Below, piece by piece: positions 7,209 through 15,973 of a stretch of 64,000 nucleotides of DNA. Within the stretch, counting starts at the first letter, position 1. Each line of letters opens with the position of its first letter. Under the pieces are notes generated by a model that saw only the letters and a list, made by a program, of their open reading frames with translations, was not told where the DNA came from and did not search any database. The position numbers were made by a program, and so were the translations under genes. This DNA is from JABMOV01 sp964654545 (GTDB lineage: Bacteria; Fidelibacterota; Marinisomatia; Marinisomatales; JABMOV01): positions 1 through 64,000 of the forward strand of contig CAZZIU010000013.1 of NCBI GenBank assembly GCA_964654545.1, read 5' to 3'.

Positions 7209-9074
7209 TCAAAGTGCTCGCTCCATGACAGCATTCATCCGTTTGACAAAATCAGCCGGATTTGAAAGTTTGATGCCTTCTATCAACAACGCCTGTTCAT
7301 ATAAAAGGAAACAGGTATCATCGAATGCCTTTGTTTTCCGCATCTCGGTCAACTTTTTAACAATGGGATGTTTCGGATTGATCTCCAAAATAGGTTTTAC
7401 ATCCTGGGTGGGTGCTTGCCCCATCGCCTTAAGCATTTCCTGTACCTGAGCCGTCGGGTCATTGGAATCGGCCACAATGCAGGACGGTGAGTCGCTGAGA
7501 CGTGTAGATGCAACCACATCTTTCACCTTGTCTCCCAAAACCTTTTTTATCTTTTTAATGACCGGTTTGAAGTCAGTTTCTTCTTTTTTATCTTCTTCAG
7601 ATTTCAGGTCTTCCGCCGCATCACTTCGATTAACGGACTTCAAATCCCATTCTTTGTATTTATGGACAGAAGACATAATAATGTCATCAATTTCATCATC
7701 CAGTATCAGCACATCCATGTCCTTATTTCGGTAGAGCTCAATCAATGGTGAATGGCGCAAAGCTTCTTCGTTTTCACCGGTGATGAAATAAATGTTTTTT
7801 TGATCTGCTACCATAGCATCCACATACTGGGCGAAGGAAATATACCCGTCGGTTTTAATCGATTTAAAGCGCATCAGATCCAGCAAGGCTTCTTTGTTTT
7901 CTTGATCCTGATACACGCCTTCTTTGATGGGCCGACCAAATTCTTTCCAGAATTCCTCATACTTTTTATCATCTTTGGCAAGACCATTCAACTCTGAAAT
8001 TATTTTCTTTACAGAATTGTTCTTTATTTTGGCAAGGATACGATTTTGCTGAAGAATTTCCCTGCTTACATTGAGCGGTAAATCTTCCGAATCGATCACA
8101 CCTTTCACAAACCGCAACCAGGAGGGCAATAGTTCCTTATCATCGTCGGTAATGAACACTCTCTTAACATACAGTTTTACGCCCGGCTTGTATTCCGCAT
8201 AATACAGGTCGAATGGAGCCTTTTTGGGGATATAAAACAGGGTTGTGTAATCCAACGTTCCCTCAGCCTGAGTATGCACATAATGAAACGGATCTTCATA
8301 ATCGTTGGAAATGGATTTGTAAAATTCGTGATACTCTTTTTCCTTTAATTCACCCTTTGGCCTTTTCCAGAATGCGGAAGCCGCATTGATTTGGTCGGTC
8401 TTTGGTTTTTTGCTTTTTTCTTTTCCGTCTTTGTCATACTCCGTATCCATATAATGGAGAAAAATGGGGAATGCAATATGGTTGGAATATTTTTTTACTG
8501 TTTCCTGTATTTGCCAGCGATTGGCATACTCACTGCCATCGTCGTTTAAGTGCACAATGACGGTCGTACCCTGTTCGTCCCGAACATCCTTGGAAATCTC
8601 ATAATCTCCTTTACCGTCGCTTACCCATCGATATGCCTGGTCATCGCCCGCCTTCCGGCTTAATACTTCAACTTTATCCGCAACCATAAATGATGAATAA
8701 AACCCAACCCCAAATTGCCCAATAAGGTTTGAATCTTTTTTCTGGTCACCGGTTAAATTGCTCAGGAAGGATTTCGTCCCTGAACGGGCTATTGTCCCCA
8801 GATTCTCAACCAGGTCTTCTTCATTCATTCCAATACCGTTATCGGCTATTTCAAGGCGTTTCATATCCCCTTCGGTGAATGAAATATTGATTTTTGGATC
8901 CAATTTCAAAGATTTGAACTTGTCATCTGTAATTGTGAGGTATTTCAATTTATCCAGCGCATCGGATGAGTTGGATATAAGTTCACGCAAAAAGATTTCT
9001 TTATGGGAGTATAAACTGTGAATAATAAGATGCAGTAATTGACTGACTTCAGTTTGAAACTGATGTTTAGACAT
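7209..9074 (-). CDS. htpG: Molecular chaperone HtpG (Hsp90)
   Basis: 621 residues, full length for bacterial Hsp90. The chaperone is an ATP-driven homodimer that helps late folding and stress recovery in the cytoplasm. Seen: GHKL ATPase domain with ELISNSSDALDKL (catalytic Glu and Mg-binding Asn, about 30-42), DNGIGM (about 78-83) and the lid GQFGVGFYSSFMV (about 115-127); middle domain with FYIPKKAPFDLY and LPLNVSREILQQN; and a C-terminal dimerisation domain. A ribosome binding site (AAGGAGAAGC) precedes ATG 9074. It appears monocistronic, with its own terminator. No CIRCE element was seen upstream, so heat control by HrcA is not supported here. Confidence 0.97.
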   Translation of the reverse strand: MSKHQFQTEVSQLLHLIIHSLYSHKEIFLRELISNSSDALDKLKYLTITDDKFKSLKLDPKINISFTEGDMKRLEIADNGIGMNEEDLVENLGTIARSGTKSFLSNLTGDQKKDSNLIGQFGVGFYSSFMVADKVEVLSRKAGDDQAYRWVSDGKGDYEISKDVRDEQGTTVIVHLNDDGSEYANRWQIQETVKKYSNHIAFPIFLHYMDTEYDKDGKEKSKKPKTDQINAASAFWKRPKGELKEKEYHEFYKSISNDYEDPFHYVHTQAEGTLDYTTLFYIPKKAPFDLYYAEYKPGVKLYVKRVFITDDDKELLPSWLRFVKGVIDSEDLPLNVSREILQQNRILAKIKNNSVKKIISELNGLAKDDKKYEEFWKEFGRPIKEGVYQDQENKEALLDLMRFKSIKTDGYISFAQYVDAMVADQKNIYFITGENEEALRHSPLIELYRNKDMDVLILDDEIDDIIMSSVHKYKEWDLKSVNRSDAAEDLKSEEDKKEETDFKPVIKKIKKVLGDKVKDVVASTRLSDSPSCIVADSNDPTAQVQEMLKAMGQAPTQDVKPILEINPKHPIVKKLTEMRKTKAFDDTCFLLYEQALLIEGIKLSNPADFVKRMNAVMERAL

Positions 9075-9177
9075 TTATGCTTCTCCTTTTTTCTGTTTTT
9101 TCAATTAAAATGGGGTGGAATTTTACAATAATAGACGCAGTAGTAAAAGCGGGGTTACGAAGATATTTTAAATATTT

Positions 9178-10971
9178 TTAATCTCTATTGTCTTTCACAG
9201 ATTGGATACTCATTAATCTTTCTTTTAATCCTGCCGCCACGGCCTGAGCAAGTTGCTTTAAATTTTCATCTTTCATCAAAAACATTTCGTCCTGCGGGTT
9301 CGATAAAAATGCCCCTTCCACTAGAATCACCGGCATGTAGGTTTGTCTTGTCATATAATAGGATCGATGCACAAATCCCTCCGCGTCCAACCCCAGGTCT
9401 TTCAAATGGGGATAAATGCTGCGGGCAAATGCCATGGATTGTACAGGCTTATAGTAAACGCTGGTACCCATAATCGAATCAGGGTGGCGTTGCAAGCCGG
9501 TAGAATTATTGTGCATCCACATAAACAATTGGGCATTCTCAGCAACCGCAATGTCCATTCGCTCCGCCAACCCCATGGTACGGTCATCTGGACGAGTCAT
9601 GACTATGGCTGCGCCTTCCTTTTCCAGCAGTTCTTTCAAATAGTAGGAATACACAAGATTGGCATCCTTCTCCATAAGTCCGGTCGCACCAACAGCTCCC
9701 TTATGGTCACCACCGTGACCAGCATCTATCGCGATGGTCAATCCATTCAATGGATTTTCCCGGTCCAGCACTGGTGGTTTGCGTATCGCCAGAACAAATT
9801 TTCCCTGCTTATAGGTTCCGTAATATCCCCATGATTGTTCATGTGACAGGACAAAATCAAACCGGATTGTAGAATCATCTAATTGCACCCAGTCCAGATA
9901 ATCCAACACCTCCTGATTAACCGGATAGGTTGTCCATTCGTCCTGAAAATAGGTACGAAACAGGGTCAGACTAACACGCGATGGATCCAAATGATTGGTA
10001 ATGTCAAATGGGACTTTACCGGTGATATTAAATTGAATATACACCCATTGAGAATCTTCCTCAGAAGAGATGCTATAAATGGCGGCCTTGTCCATCAGTT
10101 CGCCATCGTCCGCATTCTGTATTGAATTTTTCCTCACATATCCACTGTGTCCGGGAGCTGCCTCCACGTACAACCACTCACCAAAGTCTGCTTTTACTTT
10201 AAGCTCAATATCCTTCGGTAAATCCATAAAGATTTCGCCATTCATCCCAAAATGTATCAGGGTATGGTCTTCATTGGTTTTAACCAAATGAGGCTGATAA
10301 TCGGGAACAACCGTTATGGTACCAGTGGATGCCCTTTTTTTCCTCCAACCTTTCTCTCCTTTTAATCGGTATTCCACTCGCTTATTCTTTACCTGATCTA
10401 TCTCATGAATCCGGAGTTCGCCCACATAATGTCCGGCGAAGGTTTCTTTCATCGGCAAAGGTTTGGGGGTTAACCCCTTCACAGAAAATGAGGCGGTACC
10501 GCCAGGACTGCCGGTAAAACTCACAAAAATTGAGTTTTCTCCATAAAATGTCTGATGGGATTCCGGGACCATCAAAGAATCGAGAATCTTGGTAGGAATC
10601 GCAGGTAAAACTTCTCTAGGCGGTTTACGAAATACATGAATCAGTGTTTCTTCTACGCCCTGATTAGATTCCACAAAAAACGGTATTGTGTTCCATCCCG
10701 GTTCGAGCTCAATCATATCTGCCACCGCACCACTGGGCCATACAGTCATTTCTCTACCCTGGACAGTTACTTTCGCGGACGTATCTCTCACCCAGGCGCC
10801 AAATCGACTGGTTGCCATATTTATGTGGGATGAATCGCTGGGATGCGTAACGAACAACAATCGCGACGAATCAAGGGATGCCTTCTGGTTATTGTATATG
10901 GTTTCGATTGAAGGCGTCTGGCTCATTCCAGACAGCAGGGGAAGGAGTAATATGGCGATTAGTCTTTTCAA
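9178..10971 (-). CDS. Secreted N-acetylmuramoyl-L-alanine amidase (Amidase_3) with N-terminal domains
   Basis: 597 residues with a signal peptide (about 1-18, MKRLIAILLLPLLSGMSQ). The C-terminal third (about 400-590) is the zinc amidase that cuts the bond between MurNAc and L-alanine in peptidoglycan: DAGHGG (zinc His), GLMEKDANL (zinc Glu), MHNNST (zinc His) and ILVEGAFLSN (catalytic Glu). The N-terminal 400 residues hold beta-rich segments, including a possible SH3-like stretch near 245-285 (DIELKVKADFGEWLYVEA), which may bind the wall or position the enzyme. It acts in the periplasm in cell separation or wall remodelling. It lies alone, 103 bases upstream of htpG. Confidence 0.88.
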   Translation of the reverse strand: MKRLIAILLLPLLSGMSQTPSIETIYNNQKASLDSSRLLFVTHPSDSSHINMATSRFGAWVRDTSAKVTVQGREMTVWPSGAVADMIELEPGWNTIPFFVESNQGVEETLIHVFRKPPREVLPAIPTKILDSLMVPESHQTFYGENSIFVSFTGSPGGTASFSVKGLTPKPLPMKETFAGHYVGELRIHEIDQVKNKRVEYRLKGEKGWRKKRASTGTITVVPDYQPHLVKTNEDHTLIHFGMNGEIFMDLPKDIELKVKADFGEWLYVEAAPGHSGYVRKNSIQNADDGELMDKAAIYSISSEEDSQWVYIQFNITGKVPFDITNHLDPSRVSLTLFRTYFQDEWTTYPVNQEVLDYLDWVQLDDSTIRFDFVLSHEQSWGYYGTYKQGKFVLAIRKPPVLDRENPLNGLTIAIDAGHGGDHKGAVGATGLMEKDANLVYSYYLKELLEKEGAAIVMTRPDDRTMGLAERMDIAVAENAQLFMWMHNNSTGLQRHPDSIMGTSVYYKPVQSMAFARSIYPHLKDLGLDAEGFVHRSYYMTRQTYMPVILVEGAFLSNPQDEMFLMKDENLKQLAQAVAAGLKERLMSIQSVKDNRD

Positions 10972-11029
10972 TGGATTCTCTATCTTGATTAACGTATCTG
11001 GAAAATTAGCAATATTGATTTAATAATAA

Positions 11030-11325
11030 ACGATTCTTGTCATTGTTCCTGTTAATGGCAATTCAATTGGTGGTGGTATCGCCGGAGGTTTTCCTATTTG
11101 TGTTGTTCCCATGCTGCATCAGGATCTGGAATTGGAAAACATTCCGGCCTGGTCCTACTTCTGTCAAATCAGTGATTCAACAACCAGTTGCGGTTCCTAT
11201 TCCGAAGCTGTTCCGAGCGAAAAAATCACATGGGTAAACTTAACATTGATACGCCAAAATTTATTGTTAAGTCCGAAACCACCATTGTGGCACCACTGAT
11301 TTTTGACCATCCACTGGGTTGGTAA
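11030..11325 (+). pseudogene. Possible remnant of a decayed gene
   Basis: The 357-base gap 10972-11328 holds no intact gene. On the plus strand a reading frame without a start codon runs from 11030 with a protein-like sequence (ILVIVPVNGNSIGGGIAGG, then a cysteine-bearing stretch ending near SEKIT). Around 11230 a sensible continuation (GKLNIDTPKFIVKSETT to LIFDHPLGW) appears in another frame and stops at 11325. This fits an old coding sequence broken by a frameshift and lacking its 5' end. No family was recognised. It could also be chance. Confidence 0.3.
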
Positions 11326-11328
11326 TTC

Positions 11329-12294
11329 CTATTCACGCATAATTTCGTCTAATACTTGCTTATCATCTGGTAATAAACCGGCCTTTACCAATCTTGGTGT
11401 GAGTCGCTTTAAGTCCGGATCTCTATTAAACACTTCTTTAAATATGGGAAGTGCCTGATCAAGTTGATCTATTCCTGCCAGTGTAATTGCCGTCCAATAA
11501 GGCAGTTCCGCATTTTCAGGATATAATTTGGCCGCAATTTCATATTCTTTTAAGGCCTTTTCAATATCGTCCAATTCCAGATACAAATCTCCCTGATTTG
11601 CGTGTTCGTAGGCACGATGCACTTGAATCAATCTACGTAATTCTTTTAGTGGTTCAGGGTGATCAGCAATTTGGATATCCAATAGTCTGTCTTTCCAGGG
11701 TATTCCTGTGGGATCACCGGTTACGATCAACATTGCAGCCGACTGTTTACCACGGATATCTCCACCCTCGGCTTGCGCAGCGTCCAAAGCGGCCAGCATA
11801 CGATCAGCCAGGTCTCCCGAACTTGATTCATAAGCTTCTGCCATGGCGGTCCATACCGTTGATTTATCCATCAGGTTGGCTTGCACAGAATAGTTTTTCC
11901 CCTGATAATGACCGGCTGCATCAATACATTTTTTCCCTGTGTGGGTGGCAACATTGCCATTCACATCCACCATCGCTACCTGCCGAACAGCACTGTTTTC
12001 ATCCATCGCCAACAAGGTTGATAATGCGTCATTCGCTGTTTTACCCGAACGCATCATATCCAGCCCATCTGGACCATATTCCACCTTTACAAAGGATTGT
12101 GTTGCCACGGCACCGACGCCTGCTTCAGCCCAGGGTACCAATGTGCCAACGGAAAACCAATGGCTTTGAACGGCTACCCCCAATTGTCCAGTCGCTTCAT
12201 CGAAGGCAACAATGGAGTAGGTATGTACAGGACGATTGCTATTGGTCTGTGAATACAGCAATGATAGGGTTATAAACAGGAACATTCTTCTCAT
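11329..12294 (-). CDS. Secreted DUF1028 (Ntn-hydrolase-like) protein with C-terminal TPR
   Basis: 321 residues; signal peptide about 1-17. Residues about 23-215 are DUF1028: the start HTYSIVAFDEATGQLGVAVQ, the central GVGAVATQSFV and the THTGKKCIDAAGHYQG region are typical. DUF1028 is related in fold to N-terminal nucleophile hydrolases, but no substrate is established. The C-terminal 90 residues hold tetratricopeptide-like helices (ADHPEPLKELRRLIQVHRAYEHANQGDLYLELDDIEKALKEYEIA region). It is 37 bases downstream of the glycosidase gene and may share its transcript. Confidence 0.8.
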   Translation of the reverse strand: MRRMFLFITLSLLYSQTNSNRPVHTYSIVAFDEATGQLGVAVQSHWFSVGTLVPWAEAGVGAVATQSFVKVEYGPDGLDMMRSGKTANDALSTLLAMDENSAVRQVAMVDVNGNVATHTGKKCIDAAGHYQGKNYSVQANLMDKSTVWTAMAEAYESSSGDLADRMLAALDAAQAEGGDIRGKQSAAMLIVTGDPTGIPWKDRLLDIQIADHPEPLKELRRLIQVHRAYEHANQGDLYLELDDIEKALKEYEIAAKLYPENAELPYWTAITLAGIDQLDQALPIFKEVFNRDPDLKRLTPRLVKAGLLPDDKQVLDEIMRE

Positions 12295-12331
12295 AAAGGT
12301 CTCCTTTCATTCGGTTGATAAATTCAGCCGT

Positions 12332-13900
12332 CTATTTTGCAGTTTCAGGAATGACCTGAATGGCACTTGGAATACTTTCATTCCAGGAAGCATCTAAGGC
12401 AGAAATTGCTATGTATCCAGTGGCTGTCGAATCAAAAGGGATTTGCCATAGACATCCCGCATCCGGTGTAACATACCATAGGTAATTAGCCGCAGTAAAA
12501 TCAATGTTTTCAGAATTCGAAAAATAGATATTGTATCGCTTTACATCACTGTTTTTTGAAGCCAGCCATTGCACGATTATAGTATTTTCTTTTCTTGTAA
12601 CAGCTATGAATTTCGGTGCCACTGGAGGAATAGAATCTTTCCAAGTGAACGGTGGTATATTGGACGGATATCTGAATCTGCTCATGGCCAACTCCTCCCA
12701 ATGATCCGCTAAACTTCTACTGGCAAAAAAACACATTCCGCTAAAATTCCTTTTCCGCAAATCATCAATTTGTCCGGTCGCTTCATTCCAGGTATATGGC
12801 CTTTCTGCCGTATTGTACTTATAACTCCCAATACCCGGTATGAGATATCGATTTGAAGTAACAGTACGGTATTCTTCCACTAAATTCAGAAACCCATAAT
12901 TTTCATGAGAGCGGGGCCAGTAAATCATTGGGACGATAAAATCCATGTTTCCCTCTGATGTCCAAGATCCTGCATCCTGATAAACAGCATTGTAGGCATT
13001 CCATCCATTGCGTTGATAACTCCCTATAACTGCGGCAGATATTTTCAGATGGGGATCTATCACCATTAGCGTATCATACATCTTGCGAACCAATGTGTTG
13101 ATTTGTATTCGCTGCCAATCTGCCCATTGCAAATTTTGGGGGTTGCCATCCATTGAATTGTATCTGGCAACACTGACGGAATCATGAGAATAGTGCATAT
13201 CTTCCGACCCTTCCGGATAGCGGATGTAATCAAAATGTATACCATCAATTTTGTAACGTTCCACAATATCGGAGGCAATAGAGATGAGATAATCGTGTAC
13301 CGCCGGGATACCAGGAGAGAGGGATACATAATGATCTGATAATTCCATCGGAGTGCCTGTGGAGTCACATACCAGCCAATTTTCATGAAGTAATATGGGT
13401 GGAGTTGGTTGGACTGTATCCGATGGAAGTTCAGTCCCGCGCCAAATGGGAAATGTATTGATCCAGGCATGCAGTTCCAACCCGTAGTAGTGGGCAGTTT
13501 CGATGGCAAATTGCAAAGGATCCCATCCTGGATCCTTACCCAATTCACCTGTCAATAAATCCCCCCATGGTTCCAGACCCGGCGTGTAATATGCATCACC
13601 ATGTCCGCGAACTTGAAAAAATATGACATTGAAATTTGCCATGGCGGCCAGGCGAAAGGTGGATTCAATAAATTGTTTTATGGAATCCTGATCATGGGTA
13701 GGTGAATATTTCGCGTATTCAAAACGCGACATCCAAACTGCCCGTAATTCATCCTTAGGTAAAGGAGTATTGCCAATCCATTTCATTTTTTGATGTATGC
13801 TTAGATTTTGAAACGGCGGTAGACAAGCCATATACAAAAGCAAAAAGACGGGAAAGAGTTTTTTACATAGATTGAATAGAAAAACCTTCAGATTACCCAT
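12332..13900 (-). CDS. Exported GHL10-type glycoside hydrolase-like protein
   Basis: 522 residues. Residues about 48-370 match the GHL10 (DUF187) TIM-barrel family: ELRAVWMSRFEYAKY near the start, NFNVIFFQVRGHGDAYY, LELHAWINTFPIWRG, the barrel strand IDGIHFDYIRYP, and a later PMIYWPRSHENYG. The C-terminal 120 residues look like a fibronectin type III domain. The N-terminus has a hydrophobic export segment ending in YMAC, an imperfect lipobox, so it may be a lipoprotein. Family members are predicted glycosidases on cell-wall or extracellular glycans; the substrate is unknown. It begins 7 bases after aroQ and may be read from the aromatic operon. Confidence 0.8.
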   Translation of the reverse strand: MGNLKVFLFNLCKKLFPVFLLLYMACLPPFQNLSIHQKMKWIGNTPLPKDELRAVWMSRFEYAKYSPTHDQDSIKQFIESTFRLAAMANFNVIFFQVRGHGDAYYTPGLEPWGDLLTGELGKDPGWDPLQFAIETAHYYGLELHAWINTFPIWRGTELPSDTVQPTPPILLHENWLVCDSTGTPMELSDHYVSLSPGIPAVHDYLISIASDIVERYKIDGIHFDYIRYPEGSEDMHYSHDSVSVARYNSMDGNPQNLQWADWQRIQINTLVRKMYDTLMVIDPHLKISAAVIGSYQRNGWNAYNAVYQDAGSWTSEGNMDFIVPMIYWPRSHENYGFLNLVEEYRTVTSNRYLIPGIGSYKYNTAERPYTWNEATGQIDDLRKRNFSGMCFFASRSLADHWEELAMSRFRYPSNIPPFTWKDSIPPVAPKFIAVTRKENTIIVQWLASKNSDVKRYNIYFSNSENIDFTAANYLWYVTPDAGCLWQIPFDSTATGYIAISALDASWNESIPSAIQVIPETAK

Positions 13901-13907
13901 ATTGGCT

Positions 13908-14357
13908 TCAGTGATTTTCAGCCAGATATTTTAATAGCCGATCCAATCCTTCCAAATAACTTTTTTTCCCCAATCCACTAATCTGATCGATACATACCGG
14001 TTTAATAACGGATACTTTTCGAAACTCTTCGCGAGCGTGGATATCACTCATATGCACTTCAATTGTTGGGATATTGATAGCCTCAATGGCATCTCGTATG
14101 GCATAGGAATAATGCGTAAAGGCACCGGGATTTATTATAATACCGCTTGCCCATTCCCTGGCACCATGCATGGTATCAATGATATCACCCTCATGGTTGG
14201 ACTGAAAAAAGCGTAAGATTACTTTTTTGGATCCGGGATGTGATTGAAACCAGTATTCAACATCTGCCAACGATTCGTTCCCATAGATTTCCGTTTTTCT
14301 AGTTCCAAGTAGATTCAGATTCGGCCCATGGATTACCAGAATATTTAACCTGCTCAT
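13908..14357 (-). CDS. aroQ: 3-dehydroquinate dehydratase, type II
   Basis: 149 residues, normal length. Third step of the shikimate pathway: 3-dehydroquinate to 3-dehydroshikimate, in a dodecameric type II enzyme. Seen: HGPNLNLLGTRKTEIYG (active-site Arg and Tyr), the substrate loop INPGAFTHYSYAIRDA (Asn and catalytic His-region), and EVHMSDIHAREEFR. The start overlaps the aroB stop by 4 bases (ATGA), showing translational coupling. It is the last pathway gene of the block. Confidence 0.95.
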   Translation of the reverse strand: MSRLNILVIHGPNLNLLGTRKTEIYGNESLADVEYWFQSHPGSKKVILRFFQSNHEGDIIDTMHGAREWASGIIINPGAFTHYSYAIRDAIEAINIPTIEVHMSDIHAREEFRKVSVIKPVCIDQISGLGKKSYLEGLDRLLKYLAENH

Positions 14358-15436
14358 GTGAGCATATCCAAGGCGCTTAAAAGTTCATCGTCACCGACAT
14401 CATCTGCAATCGACGCATATCCTAGACCCTCCAAAAGAATAAAATGCAATACGCCGGCACGAATTTTTTTATCCCGCTTCAATATGGAGAGAAGCTTATT
14501 CTTTTTTGGCCGTGTAAACGCCGGTAATGGGAGCGATTTAATTCCATTTTGTAATGCCAGCCAATCGTCACCAGTAATTTGATTTCTTTGGTAAGAAATA
14601 TAACCGGCACAAATCATTCCATAGGCCACGGCCTCACCATGGCGCAATGTATCGTACCCGAGCGAAGCCTCCAGAGCGTGTCCGATTGTATGACCAAAAT
14701 TTAATATTCGTCTACGATTTCCTTCCAATTCGTCCTCCATCACAATCCCGGCTTTCAGGGTACAGGAATGTGCAATTATATCTTCAAGAACCGTTGGATT
14801 TCGTTCATCCAGAATGGCTGATAGATTGCGGACCACACGATGATAGAAATCACGATCTGAGATAGCGCCGTATTTCAATATTTCGGCCGTTCCCGAAACC
14901 AGTTCACGCTTTGGTAACGAACCAAGTACTACCGGGTCAATTGCAACCATTTTTGGCTGATGGATGGCACCTACCAGGTTTTTGCCCTCCGGTAGATTTA
15001 CCCCCGTCTTTCCCCCGATGGCTGAATCCACCATTGCCAACAATGTTGTCGGAATCTGAATGTAGGATATACCGCGCATAAATGTAGCAGCAATAAAACC
15101 GGTTATATCTCCAACGACACCACCGCCAAGTGCCAACAATGTTGTGCTGCGATCACACTGGAGTTCCAATAAGGACCGGTACAATTGTTCTACCTGTTGG
15201 ATGGATTTAGCCAATTCACCGGACGGAATTACCAGGGTTTTGGCATTAAATCCATGGGTGATAAGATTCCGTTCCAGGTCCCTGCCCACACTCTCAAATA
15301 AAAAGGGCTGGGTAATGAGAACCCAGGTTTGACCGTGGTTCCATTCGGTTAGAAATTCATGCAGGGATGACAGGAGTCCCGGTTGTACGGCGATGGTATA
15401 GGATCGGTCCCCTAGATCAACAGGAATATGATGCAT
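14354..15436 (-). CDS. aroB: 3-dehydroquinate synthase
   Basis: 360 residues. Converts DAHP to 3-dehydroquinate with NAD and a divalent metal, the second step of the shikimate pathway. Seen: the NAD/phosphate loop ALGGGVVGDITGFIAATFMR (about 103-122), the signature PTTLLAMVDSAIGGKTGVN (about 128-146), and the metal-binding GHTIGHALE (about 248-256). It lies 3 bases after the shikimate kinase gene and overlaps aroQ by 4 bases. Confidence 0.96.
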   Translation of the reverse strand: MHHIPVDLGDRSYTIAVQPGLLSSLHEFLTEWNHGQTWVLITQPFLFESVGRDLERNLITHGFNAKTLVIPSGELAKSIQQVEQLYRSLLELQCDRSTTLLALGGGVVGDITGFIAATFMRGISYIQIPTTLLAMVDSAIGGKTGVNLPEGKNLVGAIHQPKMVAIDPVVLGSLPKRELVSGTAEILKYGAISDRDFYHRVVRNLSAILDERNPTVLEDIIAHSCTLKAGIVMEDELEGNRRRILNFGHTIGHALEASLGYDTLRHGEAVAYGMICAGYISYQRNQITGDDWLALQNGIKSLPLPAFTRPKKNKLLSILKRDKKIRAGVLHFILLEGLGYASIADDVGDDELLSALDMLT

Positions 15437-15439
15437 GTA

Positions 15440-15958
15440 TTATTTCAGGAGTTCAACAATTAATTCGACAACATCTTCAGGCGTCAAATCATCGGTTTCA
15501 ATGATTTTGTGACAGGAGGTTTCATAATATGCACTTCGTTCTTTATAAATGGAACGGAGCGTTTCCAGTTTATTTTTACTTCTCTGTAATATGGGGCGTT
15601 TTTGAACATTTTTAATTCGCTTATCCAGCGTTTCAGGGTGAGCCTTTAAATAAATTGTATATCCCTCTGTGGTCAGAATGAACCGATTTGCATCGTTCAA
15701 TACCACGCCGCCACCAGTTGCGATTATCTGATTATCCTGTTGTATCAGCCGATTGAGGGTTTGTTGCTCCAATTGCCGGAATTCTTCTTCCGACATTACT
15801 TCGAAAATGTGGGTTACAATTAGACCGGCTTCCCGCTCGATTTCACGATCCATATCACGGAATTGACGGTCTGTTTCCCGTGCCAATTTTCTGCCAACTG
15901 TCGATTTCCAGGCACCCATCATGCCAATCAGAAATATGTTATTTGCTTTTTCAATCAC
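15440..15958 (-). CDS. aroK: Shikimate kinase, with an unusual P-loop
   Basis: 172 residues, normal length. Phosphorylates shikimate at O3 with ATP. Seen: P-loop region LIGMMGAWKSTVGRKLA, DMDREIE (shikimate-binding Asp), ATGGGVVLNDANR (the GGG shikimate motif), a lid with RPILQRS, and RSIYKERSAYYE near the C-terminus. Oddity: the Walker A motif is GMMGAWKST, with Trp17 where nearly all P-loops have Gly before Lys18. All other residues look functional and the gene sits between aroC and aroB, so it is probably active, but this residue deserves checking. Confidence 0.9.
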   Translation of the reverse strand: MIEKANNIFLIGMMGAWKSTVGRKLARETDRQFRDMDREIEREAGLIVTHIFEVMSEEEFRQLEQQTLNRLIQQDNQIIATGGGVVLNDANRFILTTEGYTIYLKAHPETLDKRIKNVQKRPILQRSKNKLETLRSIYKERSAYYETSCHKIIETDDLTPEDVVELIVELLK

Positions 15959-15973
15959 GATTTCAGACCTAGA

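Noticed and set aside
9075..9177. Possible CIRCE or heat-shock operator upstream of htpG
   Set aside because: No TTAGCACTC-N9-GAGTGCTAA-like repeat is present; only A+T-rich sequence.
11487..12275. Long open frame (262 codons) on the plus strand opposite the DUF1028 gene
   Set aside because: Its protein is Pro/His/Arg-rich with no motif, while the opposite strand encodes a clear DUF1028 protein; it is an antisense shadow.
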